Shown in pieces: positions 1 to 7,101 of a DNA stretch of 7,989 nt. This DNA comes from Clostridiales bacterium (GTDB lineage: Bacteria; Bacillota_A; Clostridia; Peptostreptococcales; Anaerovoracaceae), in NCBI GenBank assembly GCA_015058265.1, contig SVCR01000067.1:1-7989 (forward strand). Direction: 5' to 3'. Both the position numbers and the translations under genes were made by a program. The notes beneath the pieces were generated by a model that saw nothing but the letters and a program-made list of their open reading frames with translations, made no database searches and had not been told where the DNA came from. Each line of letters opens with the position of its first letter. The stretch's first letter is position 1.

Positions 1-399
1 CTCATCCTGACAGCCTACTCGGCTTTCATGATAGTCATCATGAGAGCGAGAGGAAAGGGAAACTCTCAGCTGGTGATGAGGTTCAGACAACTGAGGCGAT
101 TCATCTATCATCCGACTCCGAGAGAACTGCTGGAGAATTATCTGGCAGACCGCAATTACTATTACGATATGCTCATATATGCTCTTACATTCGGTGCTGA
201 GGAGTCATGGGCGATATCATTCCTCACACTTGATGTTCCTGAACCGGAATGGTATTCGGATGATATACAAGGCCAGGCATTTTCCAATCTCAAAGAAAAG
301 CCTGCGACTATCGACTATGCGCATGATCTCAGATCATTCGTCAGAACGGTAGAAGGCGCATATGCAGAGATGCGCAGAAGAAGAACGATAAACAACTAA
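1..399 (+). CDS. DUF2207-like membrane protein, C-terminal part (5' end outside window)
   Basis: The frame is open from the first base, so the true start lies upstream; the ATG at 28 falls inside a hydrophobic stretch (LILTAYSAFMIVIM) that looks like the end of a transmembrane helix and is probably not the start. After the helix comes a basic segment (RARGKG), then a soluble tail with PRELLENYLADRNYYYDMLIYALTFGAEESW and, later, PEPEWY. This order matches what I know of the C-terminus of DUF2207 proteins: an E-x-Y/F-x-LPYAIALG-x-E-x-W core followed by P-x-WY. The function of the family is unknown; they are membrane proteins with a large extracytoplasmic N-terminal domain. Many homologues end in a Gly/Ser-rich tail, but this one ends in a short basic tail (MRRRRTINN). 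It lies 28 bases before typA with no terminator between. The family call rests on memory of the motif. Confidence 0.7.
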   Translation, partial: LILTAYSAFMIVIMRARGKGNSQLVMRFRQLRRFIYHPTPRELLENYLADRNYYYDMLIYALTFGAEESWAISFLTLDVPEPEWYSDDIQGQAFSNLKEKPATIDYAHDLRSFVRTVEGAYAEMRRRRTINN

Positions 400-427
400 T
401 TAAACATACTACAAGGAAGAGTAACTA

Positions 428-2311
428 ATGTCAGATAAGCAAAAGATAATCAACATCGCAGTTATAGCTCACGTAGACGCAGGAAAATCCACTTTGGTCG
501 ATGCACTGCTCGCTCAGTCACATGTTTTTCGTGATAACGAACAGGTAGTCGATTGTGTAATGGATTCTGATGCGATCGAAAGGGAAAGAGGCATCACGAT
601 CTATTCCAAGAACTGTTCGATCATGTACAAGGATTATAAGATCAATATCGTTGACACTCCGGGACACGCGGACTTCAGCTCTGAAGTAGAGCGTATCATG
701 AAGACCGTAGACACTGTTATCCTCTTGGTCGACTCAAGCGAAGGACCTATGCCTCAGACGAGATTCGTTCTTAATAAGTCTCTGCAGCAGGGTATCAACC
801 CGATCCTGTTTATCAACAAGATCGATAAGAAAGATGCAAGAATAGACGAGGTCGTAGACGAAGTATATGAACTCTTCATGGACCTCGAAGCAAACGATGA
901 TCAGCTGGATTTCCCTATACTGTACGGAATCGCAAGACAAGGCATCGCTGTCAATGACCCGTCTGACGCAGACAGTATCTCGGTTATGGAAGGTCAGACC
1001 AAGATCCGCAAGTCGCCTAAGGGCTATGGCGGGCTGGATATCGAGCCACTGCTTGAGTGCATCGTCAATCATTGCGATCCTTATCCGGATCTCGACGATG
1101 AGCCGCTTCAGCTTCAGGTATCCACTTTGGCTTACGATGACTACATCGGCAGGCTTGGTATAGGCAGGGTCACAAGAGGTAAGATCAAAGAAGCCCAGAT
1201 GGTCGCCGTGACGAGAGAAGACGGAAGCATCAGCAAGTGCAAGATCAATCAGGTTTTCGTATATAAAGGGCTCAGCAGAGTAGCTGTCAGCGAGGCAGGA
1301 GCAGGAGATATTGTCGTAGTTTCAGGTATTTCGGATATCTCGATCGGCGAGACTATATGTGATCCGGATCATCCGGAGTCACTCGGGACCATCCATATCG
1401 AAGAGCCTACGCTTTCCATGAACTTCATGGTCAACACTTCACCTTTCGCGGGCAAAGTGGGCAAATATGTCACTTCGAGGCATATCAAGGAAAGGCTGGA
1501 GAAGGAGCTGGAAGTCAATGTCGGACTCCTGGTCGAGCCTACAGATACAACAGATTCATTCAAAGTCTCAGGAAGAGGAGAACTCCATCTCTCGATCCTT
1601 ATAGAGAATATGAGACGAGAGGGCTACGAGCTGGCTGTTTCAAAGCCTGAGGTAGTCATCAAGAGAGGAGAGAACGGAGAGAAGCTGGAGCCGGTAGAAG
1701 AGGTCGTTATCAGCGTACCGGATACATATACAGGTCCGGTCATATCCAAGCTCAACCTGCGCAAGGGTCTCATGAAGCAGATGATGTCAGAGGGCAACGG
1801 ATACTCTCGCATCATCTACACAGCGCCTACAAGAGGGCTGATGGGATACCGTACTGAGTTCATCAACGATACTCACGGAGAGGGCACCATGGTCAGGAGA
1901 TTCGAAGGCTTTGAACCATGGAAGGGAGATATCCCTGACAGAATCAACGGCGTGGCAGTAGCTCAGGAAGAGGGCAATTGTACTGCTTATGCCATCTTCA
2001 CTATACAGGAAAGAGTTCAGATGTTCGTCAAACCTCAGGATCACGTATATGAGGGGCAGATCGTGGGCATGAACGCGAGATCTGATGATATGGTCGTCAA
2101 CCCATGTCGTGCTAAGAAGGCAACGAACATGAGAGCTGCAGGCAGCGATGATACCATCAAGCTCACACCTCCAAGGACGTTCACTTTGGAGGAAGCACTT
2201 GAGTTTATCAGTGATGACGAGCTAGTGGAAGTGACTCCGTCAGATATCAGGCTGAGGAAGAAGCTGCTGACTGAGCTTGAAAGACGTAAATACAATAACC
2301 GCAACAGATAG
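428..2311 (+). CDS. typA: Translational GTPase TypA/BipA family
   Basis: A 627-residue, full-length ribosome-associated GTPase of the TypA/BipA family, which binds 70S ribosomes and affects stress tolerance and ribosome assembly. Visible GTPase motifs are the P-loop AHVDAGKS (14-21), switch I RERGITI (52-58), DTPGH (76-80) and NKID (130-133). Family signatures include [10 protein letters not shown] (106-115), [12 protein letters not shown] (335-346), [19 protein letters not shown] (381-399), GYRTEF (473-478), the [13 protein letters not shown] block (563-575) and [24 protein letters not shown] (589-612). These cover the G domain, the beta-barrel domain, the EF-G-like domains and the BipA-specific C-terminal domain. 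The start is set by AAGGA at 413-417, 10 bases upstream. Odd points are HVDAGKS where E. coli BipA has HVDHGKT, YGIARQG where the G5 region usually reads YASAxNG, and an insertion of about 17 residues after the G5 region. The possible paralogues EF-G, LepA and Tet(M) are excluded by the C-terminal signatures. Confidence 0.95.
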   Translation: MSDKQKIINIAVIAHVDAGKSTLVDALLAQSHVFRDNEQVVDCVMDSDAIERERGITIYSKNCSIMYKDYKINIVDTPGHADFSSEVERIMKTVDTVILLVDSSEGPMPQTRFVLNKSLQQGINPILFINKIDKKDARIDEVVDEVYELFMDLEANDDQLDFPILYGIARQGIAVNDPSDADSISVMEGQTKIRKSPKGYGGLDIEPLLECIVNHCDPYPDLDDEPLQLQVSTLAYDDYIGRLGIGRVTRGKIKEAQMVAVTREDGSISKCKINQVFVYKGLSRVAVSEAGAGDIVVVSGISDISIGETICDPDHPESLGTIHIEEPTLSMNFMVNTSPFAGKVGKYVTSRHIKERLEKELEVNVGLLVEPTDTTDSFKVSGRGELHLSILIENMRREGYELAVSKPEVVIKRGENGEKLEPVEEVVISVPDTYTGPVISKLNLRKGLMKQMMSEGNGYSRIIYTAPTRGLMGYRTEFINDTHGEGTMVRRFEGFEPWKGDIPDRINGVAVAQEEGNCTAYAIFTIQERVQMFVKPQDHVYEGQIVGMNARSDDMVVNPCRAKKATNMRAAGSDDTIKLTPPRTFTLEEALEFISDDELVEVTPSDIRLRKKLLTELERRKYNNRNR

Positions 2312-2334
2312 AATTAAGGGTAGGAAAAACAGAA

Positions 2335-5300
2335 ATGGCAGAGATAAAAAACTTCCGTAAAGTGCTGATAGCAAACAGAGGAGAGATCGCGATCAGAGTG
2401 ATCAGAGCCTGCAGAGAGCTCGGGATCAGAACAGTTGCGATCTATTCAGCTGAGGACAGAAATTCCCTGTTCAGAACTAAAGCACATGAGTCTTATGAGA
2501 TAGGCGAAGGCAAGAACCCGATAGACGCATATCTGGATATTGATGAGATCATCCGTCTGGCGAAGACCAAGGGATGCGATGCGATTCATCCGGGATATGG
2601 TTTCCTGTCGGAGAATGCTGAATTTGCGAGAGCCTGCGAAGAAGCCGGCTTAGCTTTCATCGGACCGACACATGAGATGATGAACCGTCTGGGAGACAAG
2701 ATACAGTCTAAAATGGTTGCTGACGAGGTCGGTGTTCCATGTATCCCGGGCGTAGAAGCAGCGATAACCAACGACAGTGAGGCGTTCGACTTTGCCAAAG
2801 CGGCAGGATACCCGATCATGCTCAAGGCTGCTGCGGGCGGCGGCGGAAGAGGAATGAGGATAGTCCGTAAGGAAGAGGACCTCCTCCCGCAGTTTCACAG
2901 CGCTCAGAATGAGGCCGTAAAGGCTTTCGGTAACGGAGATATCTTCATTGAGAAGTACATTGAAGACCCTAAGCATATCGAAGTTCAGGTGCTCGGAGAC
3001 AAGTACGGTAACGTTGTCCATCTCTATGAAAGAGACTGTTCAGTCCAGAGAAGGCATCAGAAGGTCGTTGAGTTCACTCCGGCACTGTGCATAACTGAAG
3101 AGCAGAGAAAGAGGATCTGTGAGGACGCCCTGAAGATAGCCAGAGCTGTCAACTACAGGAGCGCAGGTACAGTAGAGTTCCTGGTCGATAAAGACGGAAA
3201 TCATTACTTCATTGAGATGAATACGAGGATCCAGGTAGAGCATACTGTCACAGAGCTCGTCACCGGTATCGATCTCGTTCAGGCGATGGTTCTTGTTGCT
3301 GAAGGATATCCGCTGTATTCTGAGGAGATCAATATAAAGAGCCAGGAGGATATCAAGGTCAACGGATATGCTATCCAGTGCAGAGTGACGACCGAAGATC
3401 CTACTAATAATTTCGCGCCGGATACAGGTATCATAACAGAGTACAGATCAGCGTCCGGCAACGGAATCAGACTCGATGGAGGAAACGGCTTTACCGGATC
3501 AGAGATAACGCCTTACTACGATTCTCTTCTGGTCAAGATCTGTGCCTATGACAGGACATTCAAGGGCGCATGCAGCAAGGCTATAAGAGCTCTCAAGGAG
3601 ATGAAGGTAAGGGGCGTCAGCACTAACACCGGATTCCTGCTCAACCTTCTCAATCATCCTACATTCAGAAAAGGTGAATGCAATACAGGATTCATAGCTG
3701 AAAATCCGGAGCTCCTTAATATAAGACTGGTGGCAGACAAAGAAGCTCAGGTACTTGACTTCCTCGGCGATATGGTCGTCAACGGCAGGAAGACCAAGGC
3801 CGGGACCTTCAATATACCGACAATTCCTAAGGTAGATGCAGAAGCTGTAAAGAAGCTGCGCGGGACCAAGCAGATATTTGAAGAAAGAGGTGCCAAAGGG
3901 CTGTCTGATTGGGTGCTCGCTCAGGACAAAGTTCTCCTGACCGATACCTCACTGAGAGATGCCCAGCAGTCACTTATCGCTACCAGAGTCAGGACCAGGG
4001 ATATGGAGAAGATCGCCCCGGCTATGGCTTATTATGGCCGCGATATGTTCTCTTATGAAATGTGGGGAGGCGCTACATTCGATGTCTCTATGAGGTTCCT
4101 CGGAGAAGATCCGTGGGAACGTCTCGCAGTGCTGAGACAGCAGATCCCTAACGTTCTGATGCAGATGCTCATCAGAGGAGCTAATGCAGTAGGATATAAG
4201 AACTATCCGGATAACACCATCCGTAAGTTCGTTCAGGAGGCATATAAGGGCGGGATCGATGTGTTCCGTATCTTCGACTCCCTGAACTGGGTACAAGGCA
4301 TAGAAGTGGCTCTTGACGAGGTTCTGACAGCCGGGGCTGTCGCAGAACCGGCGATGTGCTATACCGGTGACATCCTCGATGAGAGCAGAGATAAGTATTC
4401 ACTGGATTACTACGTGAAGATGGCGAAGACCCTTGAGAAACAGGGCGCGAATATCATCGGCATCAAGGATATGTCGGGATTGCTCAAGCCTGTGGCAGCT
4501 ATGAAGCTGATCAAGGCGCTCAAGAACGAGGTCGCTGTTCCGATCCATCTTCATACACATGATACATCCGGAAACGGTGTCGCTACTCTGATGCTGGCAT
4601 CAGAAGCCGGAGTCGACATCGTGGATGCAGCATTTAACAGCATGTCCGGTCTGACATCGCAGCCGGCCCTCAATTCATTCGTCGCAGCGCTTGAAAACAG
4701 TGATAGAGACACGATGATGGATACAAGAGGACTGCAGCTCATATCCGATTACTGGAGTGATGTGAGACCTGTATACGGAGATTTCGAGTCTGATCTGAAA
4801 GCAACAACAGCTGAGATCTACAGACTGGAGATCCCGGGCGGACAGTATTCGAACCTCAAACCGCAGGTCGAGAGCTTTGGCATCGGCTATAAATTCGATG
4901 AGGTAAAGGATATGTATGTCAGAGTCAACGAGATGCTCGGTGATATCATCAAGGTAACTCCTTCGTCCAAGATGGTCGGAGACCTTGCTATATTCATGGT
5001 GCAAAACGATCTGACTCCTGATAATATAGTGGAAAAGGGTGCGGACTTTGACTTCCCTGACAGTGTAGTCACATACTTTGAGGGAATGATGGGACAGCCG
5101 GAATTCGGGTTCCCTGAGGATCTTCAGAAGGTCGTTCTGAAGGGCAGAGAGCCGATAACGGTCAGACCGGGAGAACTCCTTCCGCCGGATGATTTTGATG
5201 AATTCAAGAGACATCTGGTCGAGGATCTCGGATTGGAGGGAACTGATCAGGAGCTGGTTTCCTACTCAATGTACAACAAAGTATTCGATGACTATATCAA

Positions 5301-5790
5301 GAAACTGAGAGAAAAAGGTGACTTCCGTAATATGGGCAGTGATGTCTTCTTCCACGGCATCGCGCTCGGGCAGACTGTAGAGGTCGAGCTCAAGCCGGGT
5401 AAGGTGATGGTCATCACACTCGAGGACATAGGCGATACAGATGAAGCAGGCAACCGAGATCTGACCTTTACTGTAAACGGATACAGAAGAGTCGTCATGA
5501 TCAAGGACAAGCAGGCTCTGACCAAGTCTGTAGCCGGCTCGCAGATCCAGTTCGCCAATCAGGATGACGACAGCCAGATAGGAGCTAATATCCCGGGCAC
5601 TATCGTCAAGGTACTGGTTGCTGAAGGCGATACTGTCAAGCAGGGACAGCCTATCGCTGTCATCGAGGCCATGAAGATGGAGACCAATGTTATCTCTACC
5701 GGAAACGGAGTTATCTCTAAGATCTATGTCAGAGAAGCTGACAGTGTTAAGTCCGGCCAGCTCATTGCCAGGCTTGATCATATCCAGTAG
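2335..5790 (+). CDS. pyc: Pyruvate carboxylase (biotin-dependent, single chain)
   Basis: A 1151-residue cytoplasmic enzyme that carboxylates pyruvate to oxaloacetate using ATP, bicarbonate and covalent biotin, replenishing C4 acids. Domain order is complete. The biotin carboxylase domain (about 6-455) has the ATP-grasp glycine loop AAGGGGRGM (166-174), ERDCSVQRRHQK (232-243) and EMNTRIQVEH (294-303). The carboxyltransferase domain (about 530-800) has DTSLRDAQQS (537-546), FRIFDSLNW (644-652), GIKDMSGLLKP (709-719, containing K711, the expected carbamylated lysine) and HLHTHDTSGNG (738-748). IKVTPSSKMVGD (872-883) carries the expected catalytic T875. A linker/tetramerisation region and a biotinyl domain follow, with EAMKMET (1111-1117) and biotinyl K1114, 37 residues from the end. 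The length is typical. The start ATG follows AAGGG/TAGG at 2316-2324. The single chain with both catalytic domains distinguishes it from oxaloacetate decarboxylase or split carboxylases. A common RDAHQS motif reads RDAQQS here. It starts 23 bases after typA. Confidence 0.97.
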   Translation: MAEIKNFRKVLIANRGEIAIRVIRACRELGIRTVAIYSAEDRNSLFRTKAHESYEIGEGKNPIDAYLDIDEIIRLAKTKGCDAIHPGYGFLSENAEFARACEEAGLAFIGPTHEMMNRLGDKIQSKMVADEVGVPCIPGVEAAITNDSEAFDFAKAAGYPIMLKAAAGGGGRGMRIVRKEEDLLPQFHSAQNEAVKAFGNGDIFIEKYIEDPKHIEVQVLGDKYGNVVHLYERDCSVQRRHQKVVEFTPALCITEEQRKRICEDALKIARAVNYRSAGTVEFLVDKDGNHYFIEMNTRIQVEHTVTELVTGIDLVQAMVLVAEGYPLYSEEINIKSQEDIKVNGYAIQCRVTTEDPTNNFAPDTGIITEYRSASGNGIRLDGGNGFTGSEITPYYDSLLVKICAYDRTFKGACSKAIRALKEMKVRGVSTNTGFLLNLLNHPTFRKGECNTGFIAENPELLNIRLVADKEAQVLDFLGDMVVNGRKTKAGTFNIPTIPKVDAEAVKKLRGTKQIFEERGAKGLSDWVLAQDKVLLTDTSLRDAQQSLIATRVRTRDMEKIAPAMAYYGRDMFSYEMWGGATFDVSMRFLGEDPWERLAVLRQQIPNVLMQMLIRGANAVGYKNYPDNTIRKFVQEAYKGGIDVFRIFDSLNWVQGIEVALDEVLTAGAVAEPAMCYTGDILDESRDKYSLDYYVKMAKTLEKQGANIIGIKDMSGLLKPVAAMKLIKALKNEVAVPIHLHTHDTSGNGVATLMLASEAGVDIVDAAFNSMSGLTSQPALNSFVAALENSDRDTMMDTRGLQLISDYWSDVRPVYGDFESDLKATTAEIYRLEIPGGQYSNLKPQVESFGIGYKFDEVKDMYVRVNEMLGDIIKVTPSSKMVGDLAIFMVQNDLTPDNIVEKGADFDFPDSVVTYFEGMMGQPEFGFPEDLQKVVLKGREPITVRPGELLPPDDFDEFKRHLVEDLGLEGTDQELVSYSMYNKVFDDYIKKLREKGDFRNMGSDVFFHGIALGQTVEVELKPGKVMVITLEDIGDTDEAGNRDLTFTVNGYRRVVMIKDKQALTKSVAGSQIQFANQDDDSQIGANIPGTIVKVLVAEGDTVKQGQPIAVIEAMKMETNVISTGNGVISKIYVREADSVKSGQLIARLDHIQ

Positions 5791-5808
5791 TATGATTATT
5801 TGTTATTG

Positions 5809-5815
5809 AAAGGAG
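5809..5815 (+). promoter_or_regulatory. Ribosome binding site of butyrate kinase gene
   Basis: AAAGGAG lies 10 bases before the ATG at 5826 and is the strongest Shine-Dalgarno match in the four-gene cluster. It sets the start, which gives the expected N-terminus MKKILVINPG of the family. Confidence 0.85.
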
Positions 5816-5825
5816 TTTCCGAGCA

Positions 5826-6896
5826 ATGAAGAAAATTCTTGTTATCAACCCAGGTGCAACATCGACAAAAATCTGCGTTTTCGAAGATGACAACGAAGTG
5901 ATGCGTGTCGGTATCGACCACGACGCCGCAGAGATCGCGAAGTATCCGCACGTCGTACTTCAGGCACCGTTCAGAAAAGAAGCCATCCTCAAGACGATCG
6001 AAGAGGAGGGATATAAACTGGAAGACTTCGATGCGATCTGCGGAAGAGGAGGACTTTTCAAGCACATCCCATCCGGAACATACAAAGTCAATGACGCAGT
6101 TATCCGCGATATCGAAAACCCTCCATATGGAGAGCATGCAGCTAACCTCGGAGCGTATATTTCCAAGGAACTCGCTGATTCCGTAGGCATCCCGGCTTTC
6201 TTCGTAGACCCTGTATGCGTAGATGAGATGGAACCGCTTGCAAGATATTCGGGACTCGGACTTCCGGGTTTTGAGAGACAGTCATTCTTCCATCCGCTCA
6301 ACCACAAGTCAGTCGCGCGCAAAGCGGCAAAGCAGCTCGGCAAGGCTTATGAAGAGCTGAACCTCGTTATCTGCCACCTCGGAGGAGGCGTTTCGGTAGC
6401 AGCTCATAAGAAGGGCAAAGTCGTCGACGTCAACAACGTCAAGGATGACGGCGCTATGGGAATGGACAGAGGCGGAGCCCTTCCGGCTAACGCACTCGTC
6501 AATCTCTGCTTCCAGGAAGGCATGACCAAGGCTGATGTCAAGAGGATCATCGGACAGGAAGCCGGCATATATTCATATACAGGGACCAAGGACTTCAGAG
6601 ATGTTGAGAATGCTGCATTCGATGATGGCGATGAGAAGATGATGATGGCATTCAAGGCTATAGCTTATCAGCTTGCTAAGGATATTGGCGCAATGTCTGC
6701 AGTCCTGAGATTCAATGTCGATGCTATCATTTTCACCGGCGGAATGGCTTATTCAGAGAGATTCTGTGAAGAAATCAGTTCCTATGTAGAAAAGATCGCT
6801 CCTATCATGAGATTCCCTGGAGAAGAAGAGATGAAGGCTCTTGCAGAGGGCGCATTGAGAGCTCTCGAGACAGGAAAGTGGGAGACATACGAGTAA
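5826..6896 (+). CDS. buk: Butyrate kinase
   Basis: A 356-residue cytoplasmic kinase of the acetate/butyrate kinase family. It converts butyryl phosphate and ADP to butyrate and ATP, the last step of the phosphotransbutyrylase route; branched-chain acyl phosphates are possible substrates. The phosphate-binding motif NPGATSTK is at 8-15, GRGG at 73-76, YGEHAANLGA at 101-110 and FFVDPVCVDE at 125-134. HPLNHKSVARKAA is at 156-168. The second kinase signature (HLGGGVSVAAHKKG, 184-197) is followed by DVNN (201-204). FTGGMAYSE (303-311) and PGEEEMKALAEGALRAL (331-347) complete the fold. The length is typical of butyrate kinase and shorter than acetate kinase (about 400), and the sequence is butyrate-kinase-like throughout. 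The loop after DVNN, usually like GPFSPERSG, reads GAMGMDRGG and is about one residue shorter. No phosphotransbutyrylase gene is adjacent, so the acyl substrate is inferred from family only. It follows pyc by 35 bases and precedes the terminator. Confidence 0.93.
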   Translation: MKKILVINPGATSTKICVFEDDNEVMRVGIDHDAAEIAKYPHVVLQAPFRKEAILKTIEEEGYKLEDFDAICGRGGLFKHIPSGTYKVNDAVIRDIENPPYGEHAANLGAYISKELADSVGIPAFFVDPVCVDEMEPLARYSGLGLPGFERQSFFHPLNHKSVARKAAKQLGKAYEELNLVICHLGGGVSVAAHKKGKVVDVNNVKDDGAMGMDRGGALPANALVNLCFQEGMTKADVKRIIGQEAGIYSYTGTKDFRDVENAAFDDGDEKMMMAFKAIAYQLAKDIGAMSAVLRFNVDAIIFTGGMAYSERFCEEISSYVEKIAPIMRFPGEEEMKALAEGALRALETGKWETYE

Positions 6897-6931
6897 AAAC
6901 ACCGGAGGATCCTCGTAAAGAACGGTTTTGT

Positions 6932-6950
6932 TGATGAAAATAATTCATCA
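6932..6950 (+). other. Small hairpin in the 3' untranslated region of buk
   Basis: TGATGAA and TTCATCA form a perfect 7-bp stem around a 5-base loop (AATAA). It lies 36 bases after the buk stop and 15 bases before the terminator stem. It has no T-run after it, so it is not a terminator by itself. It could stabilise the 3' end of the transcript; with an AT-rich stem this short, chance is a fair alternative. Confidence 0.4.
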
Positions 6951-6964
6951 GAATGATATAGTAG

Positions 6965-7000
6965 ATGCGGGAAACTGTGCGTTTTCCGCATTTTTTCTTT
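6965..7000 (+). terminator. Intrinsic (rho-independent) terminator after buk
   Basis: ATGCGGGAAAC at 6965-6975 pairs with GTTTTCCGCAT at 6981-6991 to give an 11-bp stem with one G-U pair and a 5-base loop (TGTGC). A T-rich run (TTTTTCTTT) follows directly. It lies 68 bases past the buk stop and closes the cluster. No matching A-run lies to its left, so it should act on the + strand only. Confidence 0.92.
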
Positions 7001-7061
7001 GATATTTTTTGATCAATATAAGCAAGTAAATTATTGTTTTTTTTGAAACTTCGCCATAACA

Positions 7062-7091
7062 CAGACAGGAAAGCATAGATATTGGTATAAT
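7062..7091 (+). promoter_or_regulatory. Extended -10 promoter for the gene at 7102
   Basis: TATAAT at 7086-7091 is a perfect -10 hexamer, and TG at 7083-7084 makes it an extended -10 element. CAGACA at 7062-7067 matches the -35 consensus at four of six bases with an 18-base spacer. It lies downstream of the terminator in the only sizeable gap of the window. The expected start of transcription is near 7097-7100, just 2-5 bases before the ATG at 7102. Confidence 0.7.
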
Positions 7092-7101
7092 AATTAATAA
7101 T

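Larger units (their letters stand above)
6897..7101. other. Intergenic region between buk and the next gene
   Basis: This 205-base AT-rich gap is the only long non-coding stretch. It holds a 10-base palindrome GAGGATCCTC (6905-6914), the hairpin at 6932-6950, the terminator, T-rich DNA at about 7004-7044 with a palindrome TTGATCAA (7009-7016), and the promoter. I see no tRNA, riboswitch or small gene in it. Confidence 0.75.

Noticed and set aside
4675..5214. 179-codon open frame on the - strand inside pyc
   Set aside because: It overlaps conserved carboxyltransferase sequence on the + strand, including the VTPSSK motif; its product resembles nothing known.
5266..5781. 171-codon open frame on the - strand at the pyc 3' end
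   Set aside because: It is the complement of the biotinyl domain coding region, and no separate promoter or ribosome binding site is evident.
6905..6914. Palindrome GAGGATCCTC as an operator
   Set aside because: It lies just after the buk stop and before the terminator, not near a promoter; a single 10-base palindrome is weak evidence.
7002..7019. ATATT...AATAT inverted repeat with TTGATCAA inside
   Set aside because: The arms are five AT-only base pairs in a T-rich stretch, which is expected by chance.
6897..7101. Riboswitch or small RNA in the long gap
   Set aside because: The only structured parts are a 7-bp hairpin and the terminator of the gene upstream; the downstream promoter leaves almost no leader that could hold a riboswitch.
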